Part shown: positions 13,991-23,137 of the stretch, one piece after another | Numbering within the stretch: position 1 is the stretch's first letter | Layout of the letters: the number at the start of each line of letters is the position of its first letter | NCBI GenBank assembly: GCA_025765615.1 | Contig: JAIVFJ010000023.1 | Coordinates: 310,001 to 374,000, forward strand | Direction of reading: 5' to 3' | DNA from: Zopfochytrium polystomum | Taxonomy: Eukaryota; Chytridiomycota; Chytridiomycetes; Chytridiales; Chytridiaceae | DNA: 64,000 nucleotides | The notes under the pieces: model-generated | Databases searched by the model: none | Seen by the model: the letters and a program-made list of their open reading frames with translations, nothing else | What the model was told of the DNA's origin: nothing | Program-made: the position numbers and the translations under genes

Positions 13991-15830
13991 CGATGTATTG
14001 ACAGGAACTGGCGAGGCACTAGTTCCCATCTGCACAGCTCAACACACCTCCTCTCTCTGATTCCCTCCGTTGTCATTTGCACACCACTTCCCACCCCACC
14101 CTTTGGGCATGCATTGCAGCCACCCTACAGTCTTGGATTGGCCCCCCTCCACAAGTTTCCTGGATTCGTGGACACAACGGTAACGCTGGCATCATCTGTA
14201 CCCTCAACTTCTGACCCAACCTCTTTACCAATCCTCTCACAACAGATCCTCCCAGCCACCACCTTCATCTCAAATACCCCAGTCTTGGGCCAACTTTGAT
14301 GACAACTGCGTCTCCTCACAGGCCTCTCTCGCCATTTTGCTCGTCTGACCACATCAGCCTTTACCCACATCGCCCACAACCCTGACCTAGTTAATTGGTG
14401 TTAACAGTCTACTCTGATTGAGTGAGTGGAAGGAGTGAATGAAGTGGAGATGTGTGTTTGTGGGTGGTCCTTCTCCCCAACTTGGAGAGAAAGAGAAAAA
14501 CTCTGTTATGAATTATTGATACATGATGATGATATACACGCTGTAATAGTAGTTGCTTGGCAAGCATGACCGGCACAGGGTAAAAACCTCTCCTATATTA
14601 TCTGCTTGAGCAGAGGGGGAGGAAAACTGTTGACACTGGGTTTCTGTTCCACTTAATACTCAGACGAGTTGTCATCAGCGCAAGCCAGTGCCAGGTCTGC
14701 ATTGGCGGTGGCTTGGTCTCCCATGGACATTGTGAGAACGATAACTGACAGTCACAATAGGTTCGGGTCCATCTTGTGCCTCTTGCTGCTAACCATTCAG
14801 TTCCCCCTAACAATTGGGAAGCCACGTTTCTTGTTCTCCACTCTGGTATTAAACCCTCTTCCCTCTTTGGCACCCTCCCTGGCTCCACTTGTCGCATGTG
14901 TCAACTGCAAATCCTCAGCAACACGTTGCCCACCCAAAAAGTTCTACACCAACGACACCCTCAAGTCTACCCCGATGGGCTCTGTCGTTGATGCCACCAC
15001 GCTTTGGAAACCAGTCTGGCAATGCCCTGCAGCTGCTCAAGCCATTACCATGATTTGCAACACCTTTGCTGAAACTCGTTCCTCCTCTGTTCCTCCTGCA
15101 CCTCATGGTCGCTCTCCTCCCAAGCCCATCCCATTTACTGGCTCTCTTGCCCTGAATTTCTCTTTGATCATCAATCCTGTGTCAATTTTTCCTCTCTCCT
15201 TCATGCTTCATCCCCCAATCCTTTTATGACACCTTATTCTCACCTGATAACCCCACTGCCTCTGTTCTTAAAACCCTTGTCACCGCTTTCCATCAACTCC
15301 TTCTTGACGCCATTGACTCATTTGGATTCCCTGTTGCAACAACACTATCTCTTGGGAGAAGTCACAGTCCATCAAGCCCTCTGACAAGCGCTCCAAGGCC
15401 CACAGATCCCCTCCACCAAATTCCCAGGCCTCTCACCATCACTCCCCAGGCTCTTACCCACCATCTTCTCCAATCCTCAACCCTTCCCCCCCTCCCACTC
15501 CATCATCCCACAGAACTCATAACAGCCCTTCACAACCCTCTCAACCTTGCTGCACCACTTGTAGTCCCCAGCACTCCACTGACACTTGCCCAGGCATCTG
15601 GCTTTTGCACACCAAAGCTTCTTCCAGATGGATTAACCACTACCTCAGCCGCATAAAACTTGTTGCAGGCATTATCTGGCTTCACCACGCAATAGAACTT
15701 CCCTCACGCCAACAAGCAAGAGCCACTAGTCACCCATCTCCTGCTGAGCCCCTGACGTTCACTGAGCCCACTCTTGCCTTTCACAATTTTGACATGGGCA
15801 GTAGCCTATTCTGACTTATCCCAACCCTCT
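13990..15830 (+). pseudogene. Decayed Gag-like / retroelement ORF interrupted by an LTR-B
   Basis: Plus-strand pyrimidine-rich sequence with shifting open frames and no intact gene. Near 15540-15590 one frame reads CTTCSPQHSTDTC, a C-x2-C-x3-H-x4-C knuckle like those at the end of Gag or LINE ORF1 proteins. It is preceded by a Pro/Ser/His-rich stretch. The LTR-B at 14399-14812 sits inside this unit; removing it and one copy of the 5-bp duplication rejoins the flanks. Assignment to a retroelement rests on the knuckle and the setting; family unknown. Confidence 0.35.
14399..14812 (-). repeat. Solo LTR-B with 5-bp target duplication
   Basis: 414 bp, TG...CA ends, read on the minus strand as TGTTAGGGG...CTGTTAACA. 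Flanked by ATTGG at 14394-14398 and 14813-14817, a direct duplication typical of LTR integration. No internal retroelement sequence, hence a solo LTR. Confidence 0.8.
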
Positions 15831-15939
15831 GACTTTTCACAGCTGTTCCCCTCTCTTACTCTGATCTCCCTCAGACTTACTTCTCTATTTTCTTGTTCCT
15901 GTGTTTGTCCCCTTCTCCTTTGATCATTGTGGCTTTATG

Positions 15940-16091
15940 TGCAGTGGAGATGCCTGACAACCTTGTAAGTCCGTAGCGCATGAGGTGGGTTTGCTGAGGT
16001 GATACCTGGACATAGTCTATTACAGTTCACCATTGATGGCTCTCTCTCTTCCTGCTGGCCCCTTTGGTGCTGGAACAATAAAAAAAAAAAC
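15940..16091 (+). mobile_element. tRNA-headed SINE, 3' half only
   Basis: Starts at GTGCAGTGGAGATGCCTGAC and runs to GCTGGAACAATAAAAAAAAAA. Matches the body and tail of the SINE at 33533-33827. The tRNA-like head is absent, consistent with 5' truncation during target-primed reverse transcription. The hairpin is GCCCCTTTGGTGC, degenerate. Confidence 0.75.
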
Positions 16092-16927
16092 TTTACCAGA
16101 AGCCGTAAAAATCAGTCAGCAACTCCAGACTGTGTGAGATGTTCAGGTTAAGTCAGTTAGGTTTGATGGGGGCGAACTTAAGTCAACTGCCTTTGAACAC
16201 TTCCGCAAATTAAGTCTACATAGTGCAAAAAATTAGAAAAATTTGGGAAACGACCAGAATCGATTCCTCTTTCTAATAGGGTCATACTTCTCATATGAAA
16301 ATTAAATATACATTGTGTTGTACCGAATCATAGTAAAGTAAGAGCTGAAGAACCCAAACTATGACCAACATCTTATGTGAGATGCTCGAGAATCTCATAG
16401 TGGCATGGGAAAGTCACTTTGAGCAGAAGTACGAGCACCTAGTTTATGTCAGTTGTCATTTTATAATTGCGAAAATTAATTTCTCCCAGGTTTCTTTGGC
16501 ACTGGGCAGTTTTTGTCAGCCATGTATGCCTTATTTTTTTACCTGATTTTTTTGAGTAATGGTTTCCTGGAAGCTGATCAGTGAACGCATACATACAAAT
16601 GAAGCGTCATTTCCTATGCAGAAGCTGGATCTACCTACCTGCGAAAAATCGCGACCCAAAAGAGCTTGCACGTCATAGGATCTCTGAGTGTGCAGCTTGC
16701 ATTGAAGGGGCAGCAGGTAACGTAGCTGTGCCAATATGGCATGCAATTTCATTGGCTTGACACGTTTTCCCCCCCAAACAAAACAACAACTAATTGACAC
16801 CACATTTGCAGAAATGGTACGACATACGAAAGTTTCACAAGGATCTGATTTGCATCTATGGAGCACTTATAATTACAAAAGCTGAAAAATTCAGTTTCGG
16901 TGCCAATATTGGCACGCTGACTGGTAG
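16092..16927. other. Unassigned, AT-rich
   Basis: No ORF with recognisable similarity. Short open frames at 16361-16546 and 16531-16866 overlap on opposite strands and look like chance. Confidence 0.35.
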
Positions 16928-17083
16928 ATTGTTAATCTCAAGTATCTTTACAAATGGAACCGCAACCTTCAAATAATTGCCATCTCTAAGAATCCAGATT
17001 TGTATTACAACTCTGAACCGTCCTTTCCCCTCCTTTTTAAGGAGCCAGCCTGCGTGGGCCTCTCCAACCAGCTGTTGTAGGCT
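16928..17083 (+). repeat. Two-copy dispersed repeat (with 26958-27071)
   Basis: Shares with 26958-27071 the ordered segments TTAATCTCAA.TATCTTT.CAAATG, CCTTCAAATAA, ACAACTCTGAACC and GGCCTCTCCAACCAGC, with indels between. Ends are undefined; nature unknown. Confidence 0.55.
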
Positions 17084-17315
17084 TGATATTGATTCACTAA
17101 AGCATCCCTCATAGTGAGCAGCACTCAAGGAGAACCTCTGGCTGTCATTGAAACTACTGTGCGAGCGCGATGTAACTTAGAGCGCCGATCAGACACCAGA
17201 GTGCAGATGGACGCCAAGGCACCGTCGATGACGCTGGACGAAATAGAACACTGATGACTTTCTGGTTAATAAGTCTCCCGATTGAACCGATGCGATGAGG
17301 TACAGATCTCTATAA

Positions 17316-17359
17316 TTTTTTTTTTTTTTTGTTGTTCCAGCCCCAAAGGGGGCTGGCAG
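17316..17359 (-). mobile_element. 44-bp SINE/LINE tail insertion flanked by 19-bp duplication
   Basis: On the minus strand the insert reads CTGCCAGCC... through a GCCCCCTTTGGGGC hairpin and GGAACAAC to a roughly 15-nt A tail, i.e. only the last part of the SINE. It is bracketed by a perfect direct repeat, GAGGTACAGATCTCTATAA, at 17297-17315 and 17360-17378. This is the expected product of a severely 5'-truncated target-primed insertion. Confidence 0.85.
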
Positions 17360-17378
17360 GAGGTACAGATCTCTATAA

Positions 17379-18385
17379 CACTGCTTTTATAGAATGGTGT
17401 GGTGAAAAGCATCGATAATGGTTTAACCTTCTCCCTCATACGCAAAAGAATATAATGGATTAATTGAACGAAATATTTGATCAGTTAAAGAAATGTATCC
17501 ATGCGTGTTAGAAGCAGTTGGATTATCCTTCGAATTAGCAGCTTATGCAATTCGACATTCATTTTTTCATAAACAACATACTCCATTTCCACACGAAATG
17601 TAAAATTTGGTTCAAGGTCCGTACAAGCATTAGTTTCCATACATCTGGACGCTTAATTGCTGTCCATTTAAACAACGATTAAAGGAAACGAGAAGTCGAT
17701 AAGTGACAAAACGCAGAGTTTGGCATTTATTTGGGTCATAAAACTGTTGGAATCCGGCAGTGCGGCGATGGTGATCGTGGTCGCGAGAGGGCGGGAGGAT
17801 GTGACAAGTCAAGTCTGTGATCAACTTTTTTTTTTTTTTTTCTTTTTCAAGCGGGGGCATATTCCAACAAAAACAGTACTTGTTACTTTCGCCTCTAACT
17901 TTCGTCGAAAAGCGTTATTGGAATTCTCCATTTCTTTGGTATGCTTCCATGATTTTACATTTGTAGGACTTGATGAGAATGCAATTCCTGATATGATTCC
18001 AAAAACGTTTGTAAGCGACTGAAACGCCAAGTTGGAATCAAATGGATTCGGACTTGGTTCCCAGTCGGAATCAAGTCGGAGTGGGAATTCGCCAATTACA
18101 AAGACAGACAGCGGTGAGGTTTTCCATTCTGCCGAGGGCAAATGACATCATTCTGCTCATCTATGAGATCTTCATGTCAAATCTGGCTATAGCATTGTGG
18201 GCAGAAATGCTGTCATCGCAGTCTTTAGGAAGCGTCATCCTCCCACCAGCGACAGTGGGGCCTCAGGCGCCCTCTTTTGACTATTCACACTTTCCTATTT
18301 TTCAAACCAATTGTTTTTGGCTTGGAAATAGGTGAGTGGTTGTTCTCCTGAGCACAGGTGATTGCATGCAGGGCTTGATCACACC
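17379..18385. other. Unassigned
   Basis: Has a T run at 17825-17841 and no recognisable gene. Short frames on both strands around 17720-18140 are conflicting and not supported. Confidence 0.35.
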
Positions 18386-19025
18386 TGTTAGGCAGAACTG
18401 ACTTGTCAGGAACATGGCAGGACAGGGCAAGGCAGACAAGGAACTGAGAGGAGTGATGATTGTATTGGAAACAATAATTCATTTGAGGGATGGGACAGGT
18501 CCCCCATCCCCCTTTTATACCTTTTGAGAGTGTTCCTTGTCAAGACTCAAAGAAAGTTCCAGAAGGTTCCACAAGGTTCCATGAAGGAATGTTCTAGAAG
18601 GTTCCAGAGGTTTCCAGAGGGTGATTCATAGCATGACTGGTTAGCAGCAAGCACAAGACAGACCCAAACCTATTGTGACTGTCAGTTATTTTTTCTCACA
18701 ATGCCCATGGGAGAACAAGCCACTGCCAATCCAGGTGCTAGCTTGGGCTGTTGCGAAGTACTCCAAGTATTAAGTGGAATGGAAACCCAGAGTAAACAGT
18801 TTCCTCCTCCTCTGCTCAAGCAGATAATATAGGAGAGGTTTCTACCCTTTGCCAGTCACACTTGCCTAGCAACTATTACTGCGTGCATATCATCATTATG
18901 TATCAATTATTCATAACAGAGTTTTTCTCTTTCTCTCTCCAAGTTGGGGAGAAGGACCACCTACAAACACACATCTCCACTTCATTCACTCCTTCCACTC
19001 ACTCACTCAGTTTAGACTGTTTACA
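18386..19025 (+). repeat. LTR-B carrying a nested solo LTR-A
   Basis: Begins TGTTAGGCAGAACTGACT, is interrupted at 18404-18633 by LTR-A, then resumes TGACTGGTTAGCAGCAAG and runs to ...GACTGTTTACA. Without the insert and one TGACT it is about 405 bp, the normal LTR-B length. Flanking pentamers ACACC and CCACC differ at one base, so a decayed target duplication is possible. Confidence 0.8.
18404..18633 (-). repeat. Solo LTR-A (chromovirus), internally shortened
   Basis: Reads TGTCAGGAACATGGCAGG ... GGGTGATTCATAGCA on the plus strand, i.e. a minus-oriented LTR-A. It is 230 bp against about 310 bp elsewhere because the segment around AGCAATTAGTAATACAATG is missing. Flanked by TGACT at 18399-18403 and 18634-18638, a perfect 5-bp target duplication. 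Its TATA box and self-primer region are retained. Confidence 0.88.
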
Positions 19026-19059
19026 CCACCTATAGGCCAGGGTGAGGATTTAGAGAGCA

Positions 19060-19200
19060 CAGTCTCACAGTGCGCAGAATGATGGAGTGCGCTGGGGCTT
19101 GCCAGCACCATGATGGCCAAGAGGACTCCAACCTCCTCTCACGCACAAGGGGACTGACACCCCAAGCTCTACACACAGTTGGAAGAAAAGGGCAGGCAAG
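19060..19200 (+). repeat. Short block shared with 43898-44050
   Basis: Shares the ordered strings CAGAATG.TG..GTGC, CCATGATGGCCAAGAGGACT and AAGAAAAGGGCAGGCAAGG with the 5' part of Helitron-1. Probably Helitron debris placed next to repeat C. Confidence 0.5.
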
Positions 19201-19204
19201 GTAA

Positions 19205-19470
19205 CTTCAGGCACAGGCTGACACACAGTAGAGGTTGCAGTGTAGAAGGCGACGTCGTGAGTGGAGGCAGTGTCGCAAGAAAGTGGAAGGGTCAAGGAAC
19301 CGAGGCTTGAACTGAGAACTTGAATGAGGGAGTGAGTGTAGCAAGTGACCAAGGGCAGGTGGGTAAAGAGAGCTTGTTTTAGACAGGGACTGGCAAATTG
19401 GAGTGAGAGTGCCTTTTTCAATAAGAAAACTCTACCCAATTTATACTCCGGCAGGGAGGTTGACCAGTTT
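19205..19470 (+). repeat. Repeat C, copy 1
   Basis: Recurs at 34437-34625 (plus) and 22575-22800 (inverted). Diagnostic strings: TTGCAGTGTAGAAGG, GAGGCTTGAACTGAGAACTTG, AGAGAGCTTGTTTTAGACAG and GGACTGGCAAATTGGAGTGA. All three copies adjoin other mobile sequences. Possibly part of another LTR or Helitron; ends not determined. Confidence 0.6.
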
Positions 19471-19476
19471 TCCTGT

Positions 19477-19822
19477 TGTAAACAGTCTACTCTGAGTGAG
19501 TGAGTGGAAGGAGTGAATGAAGTGGAGATGTGTGTTTGTGGGTGGTCCTTCTCCCCAACTTGGAGAGAAAGAGAAAAAACTCTGTTATGAATAATTGATA
19601 CATGATGACATGCACGCTGTAATAGTTGCTAGGCAAGTGTGACTGGCAAAGGGGAAAAACCTCTCCTATATTATCTGCTTGAGCAGGAGGAGGAAAACTG
19701 TTAACACTGGGTTTCCGTTCCACTTAATACTCAGAGTATTTGTCATCAGCTCAAGCCAGTGCCCAGGTCTGCATTGGCGGTGGCTCACTCTCCCATGGGC
19801 ATCGTGAGAACAATAACTGACG
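19477..19822 (-). repeat. Truncated LTR-B ending 84 bp upstream of the glycosylase gene
   Basis: Starts TGTAAACAGTCTACTCTGAG and follows inverted LTR-B to GAGAACAATAACTGAC, losing the last about 90 bp. The glycosylase ATG is at 19907, so LTR sequence lies within its likely promoter. Confidence 0.75.
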
Positions 19823-19906
19823 TTGCAGCTGCATTCTCGCGTTGTTACAGAGTTTTTGAGCACCGCTTCTGTCCGGGACTGGAATTGCTGAGACAGGCTC
19901 CGTGAC

Positions 19907-20878
19907 ATGTCGGCAGAACAAATGAGGCGATCTGCGCGGCTGCGCCAACATCGCGAGCTCAAGGAACGAAAGAACGTCAATGTATGTCGAACCCAAAGGA
20001 AATCTGCGCTGACAACAAGGGCACTCCTGATACGGCAAGGGGAACACACGCAACGCATTGTGGGCTCCGCGCCTGGTGGGCAGTGTCTGCGCAACCCTGG
20101 CATCTTAACGCACACTACTGAAGTGTGGAGGCTGGCTAGATCACATCTTACACGCAACGATCCACGTTTCGCCTCCCTCCTACGTCATGTGGGAGAAACC
20201 GGCCACTACTTTGAACATGTCGATGGCGAACCGGAAGTTATTCCAGGCGTCGGAGCAAGAACGGCGTTTGAAAGTTTGGCAAGTGGCATCATATATCAGC
20301 AGGTTACCTGGCGCGCTGCGAAGAAAATCCAAGAGCGGTTCATCTCCGCGTTCAGTCACTCAGGTTTTCCCACACCGCAGGACGTTCTTAAAGCAGACCA
20401 TACTCAGCTTAGAGAGGTCGGTCTGTCCCGGCGGAAAGTGGAATACCTGAAATCTCTGGCGCAGGCATTTCTATCAAATGATGATGGGTCACCGCCCCTT
20501 CTGTCCGACAACGAACTGAAGATAATGCCCAACGAGGAAGCTACTAGAAAGCTATGCCAAGTGAAAGGAATAGGACCTTGGACTGCGCACATGTACTTAA
20601 TGTTCGCATTAAAGCGGGTCGATATCCTTCCAACCGGGGATCTGGTACTCCGGAAAGGAATGACTGCTCACTTCACTGGTGTTCCGATACACGAAATTGA
20701 CGCAAAAACACTGGCGGGGGTAAGGTGATCGCATCAGCTGGGCCAAGCTGACGAAATTACTCAGCATGATCGTTTAGTAGAGTGGGCGGCAGTTTGGGAA
20801 CCGTTCCGCTCTTACGGCGTTTGGTATTGCTGGAGATTGGCTGAAGGCCTAATCCAACCAAAAAATAATGAAGAGTGA
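19907..20878 (+). CDS. MAG1: DNA-3-methyladenine glycosylase II (AlkA/MAG1 type), two exons
   Basis: Monofunctional base-excision-repair enzyme that removes 3-methyladenine and other alkylated purines from nuclear DNA. Exon 1 is 19907-20719, exon 2 is 20765-20878, separated by a 45-bp phase-0 intron (GTAAGG...TACTCAG). The product is about 308 residues. The HhH-GPD fold is clear: AFESLASGIIYQQVTWRAA (substrate-pocket helix), the hairpin KGIGPWTAHMYLMFAL (helix-hairpin-helix) and the catalytic Asp in LPTGDLVLRKG. Exon 2 supplies the usual C-terminal WEPFRSYGVWYCWRL, which confirms the splice. The N-terminal about 85 residues are basic and Arg-rich and may hold a nuclear-localisation segment. 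The first Met (19907) was taken, but starts further in, such as near residue 90, would still leave the whole domain. A truncated LTR-B lies just upstream. Confidence 0.93.
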
Positions 20879-22140
20879 ACTTAAAGCACGGCAGGGTTTG
20901 GCCGCGACCCAGCGTCAGCTTGCCGACCGGCATCGCCAAACATCCTGAGCCGAAAAGCAGGCCTTCGAGAGATTGGACTTCGGGAGCATGTGCCGAAGCG
21001 AGTTGGTCACGAGCACCCTTGGTGCGTCGGGGTATTTGGGTCAGCACCAAACGAGGTCCGCACGGCCGCGAGCCTCCAACTTGGATCGCTTGTGCAGAGC
21101 CGTCACAAACTCCTCAGGGAACCACAGAAGCCGCACGCGCCTGTGAGCGGTTTTGAGCGGACGTTGTGGGTAGGGAGAAAAGGGTATGGGCTGTTCTCGT
21201 TAGGTTGGTGAACAATGGACTTAAATCGCGCGGGGCAACGACGCAGTACCGGCAACGACGCAGTACCGGCAACCGACCTGGATCAGGGCAGTGCGCTGCT
21301 GGGGGTGGCGATCAGCGAGTGACTGCGATTGATCGCTCGGTGACGTTGATGAATGGAGCGATCGACCGATCGAAGAAAGAAGTCATTTGAGGGCTGCCAG
21401 CGCGAAAGCTACCGCCGGCTCGCCTTGAGATGGATGCTATCGCTGCTCAGGGCATCCCCGTCGCTCTCGCTGGCGCTGCCCCTGTACCTTAGGCCGCCCA
21501 TGCCGCCAATCCCACCAGTGCCACCAGGCGGCTGTTAACGCTGCTGTCGACGCAGCCACCGCCGCCGTCTCTTCCGCCGGCACCCGCATGCTGCAACCGC
21601 CCCGCCCCAGACGTTGCCGTCCCCAGTGTTAATGTCGGCTGCACCCATCGTCCTGCGGCCGCCGCCGCCACTTCAGCCGCCCCACCGTCCTTGATGTCGC
21701 CACACCCGTCGTGGTAATCCTGCTACCGTCGCCGCCTTGCTGGAGCAGCCACCACCCTTGGAAACGCCGCTGTGGCTGCCGCGATCCCCAATGCTCCACT
21801 TACAACAACGAGCACTCCCACTGCAGTGGCCATCAAGTTTGGAACTGTCGCAGCTGCAGTTGCAGCTCACAGCACCAACGCCACCAATCCCACTACCGTT
21901 GCCACTGCCACCGGTGCTGCCGCTAATCAGGCTGCTGCCAATGTTGTCAGCTCAGTGGACAAACGTTTGGAAATTGCGCGAAAGCCATGCGCAGTAAAGG
22001 AAGTAGCAACAAGACAAAGTTCGCCACAGTGCCTCAAGAACGCTCGCTAGCTGTTGCTGGTATGTGCTTGACTTTATTTGTTGAGATTTGAGCCTAGGAA
22101 GTCAGCTTCCTATGTCAACAGCGGCCTTGTCGCTGCTGCT
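20879..22140. other. GC-rich interval, no defined gene
   Basis: Strongly GC-rich from about 21380 to 21960 with overlapping Ala/Pro/Thr-rich frames on both strands, typical of composition-driven ORFs. A 17-bp tandem duplication (GCAACGACGCAGTACCG) occurs at about 21235-21270. An Ala-rich plus-strand frame at 21772-22050 could be an exon, but nothing supports it. Confidence 0.3.
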
Positions 22141-22402
22141 GATGCGACTTACACTAAGTCAGGTAAGCCAAAAGGCCTAATCTGAATCCAACGAAAAGAG
22201 TTAGGTGAAGACAGCGGTGATTCTAGTTTTGCTTTCCTAGGCTTCACTGGCGAGGACAATGCTATTAGAATCACACTCAATGGGTTCAGAGATATGTTGA
22301 AACAGGGCAGCTCACAGCAGCTCCAGGTCACCTGACTTATGTCAGAACCAATGTTGGACCAGGGCAGCTCACTGTTGTCTGAACCAATGTTGAACCAGGG
22401 AG

Positions 22403-22528
22403 TGGTTGATTTGAAATCCCCTGATGATTTCAAATCATCTTTCCTCTGTGGGAAGACTGGTCACTGGACACAGACCTCTGGACAGACCTTGGTTGATTTG
22501 AAATGCTCCTGAAGATTTCAAATCATTT
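22403..22528. repeat. Two direct copies of a 38-bp inverted-repeat unit
   Basis: 22403-22440 and 22491-22528 share GGTTGATTTGAAAT, a short loop, then GATTTCAAATCAT. Each can fold into a hairpin (GATTTGAAAT pairing with ATTTCAAATC). The spacer contains two GGTCACTGGACACAG-like steps. Nature unknown. Confidence 0.55.
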
Positions 22529-22574
22529 CCCCCTCTCTGTGGGGAGGCCAGTGCTTGCACACTGGTCTCCACAT

Positions 22575-22800
22575 AGAGCTATACTGGTCAACCTCCCTGC
22601 AGGAACAGAAATTGGGCAGAGTTTTCTTTGTGAAAAAAAAAGAACTCTCACTCCAATTTGCCAGTCCCTGTCTAAAACAAGCTCTCTTTACCCACTTGCC
22701 CTTGGTTGCTTGCCCTTGGTTGCTTGCTACACTCACTCCCTTGTACAAGTTCTCAATTCAAGCCTCAGTTCCTCGACCCTTCAACCTTCTTGTTGTTGGT
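22575..22800 (-). repeat. Repeat C, inverted copy
   Basis: Reverse complement of the segments in 19205-19470, e.g. TCACTCCAATTTGCCAGTCC and CTGTCTAAAACAAGCTCTCT. Its inner end lies just left of chromovirus copy 1, which appears to have inserted beside or within it. Confidence 0.6.
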
Positions 22801-22824
22801 GATTGCGCCTGGCGTGTCAGAAGG

Positions 22825-23137
22825 TGTCAGGAACAGGGCAGGACAAGGCAAGGCATGGCAGACAAGGAACTGAGAGGAGTGATGATTGTATTGGAAACAA
22901 TAATTCACTTGAGGGATGGGACAGGTCCCCCATCCCCCTTTTATACCTTTTGAGAGTGTTCCTTGTCAAGACTCAAAGAAAGTTCCAGAAAGAGCAATTA
23001 GTAATACAATGATACCAATGATACCAATGACAACAAGACAAGTCAGGAAAGCAAAGAAGGTTCCAGAAGGTTCCAGAAGGTTCCATGAAGGAATGTCCTA
23101 GAATGTTCCAGAGGTTTCCAGAGGGTGATTCATAACA
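22825..23137 (-). repeat. LTR-A, 3' LTR of chromovirus copy 1
   Basis: 313 bp; plus strand starts TGTCAGGAACAGGGCAGG and ends GGGTGATTCATAACA. Preceded on the minus strand by the polypurine tract. Contains several GGTTCCAGAA direct repeats. Confidence 0.92.

Noticed and set aside
21353..22050. Ala/Pro-rich ORFs in the GC-rich segment
   Set aside because: Both strands and several frames are open at the same place because of base composition; no motif, start context or splice support.
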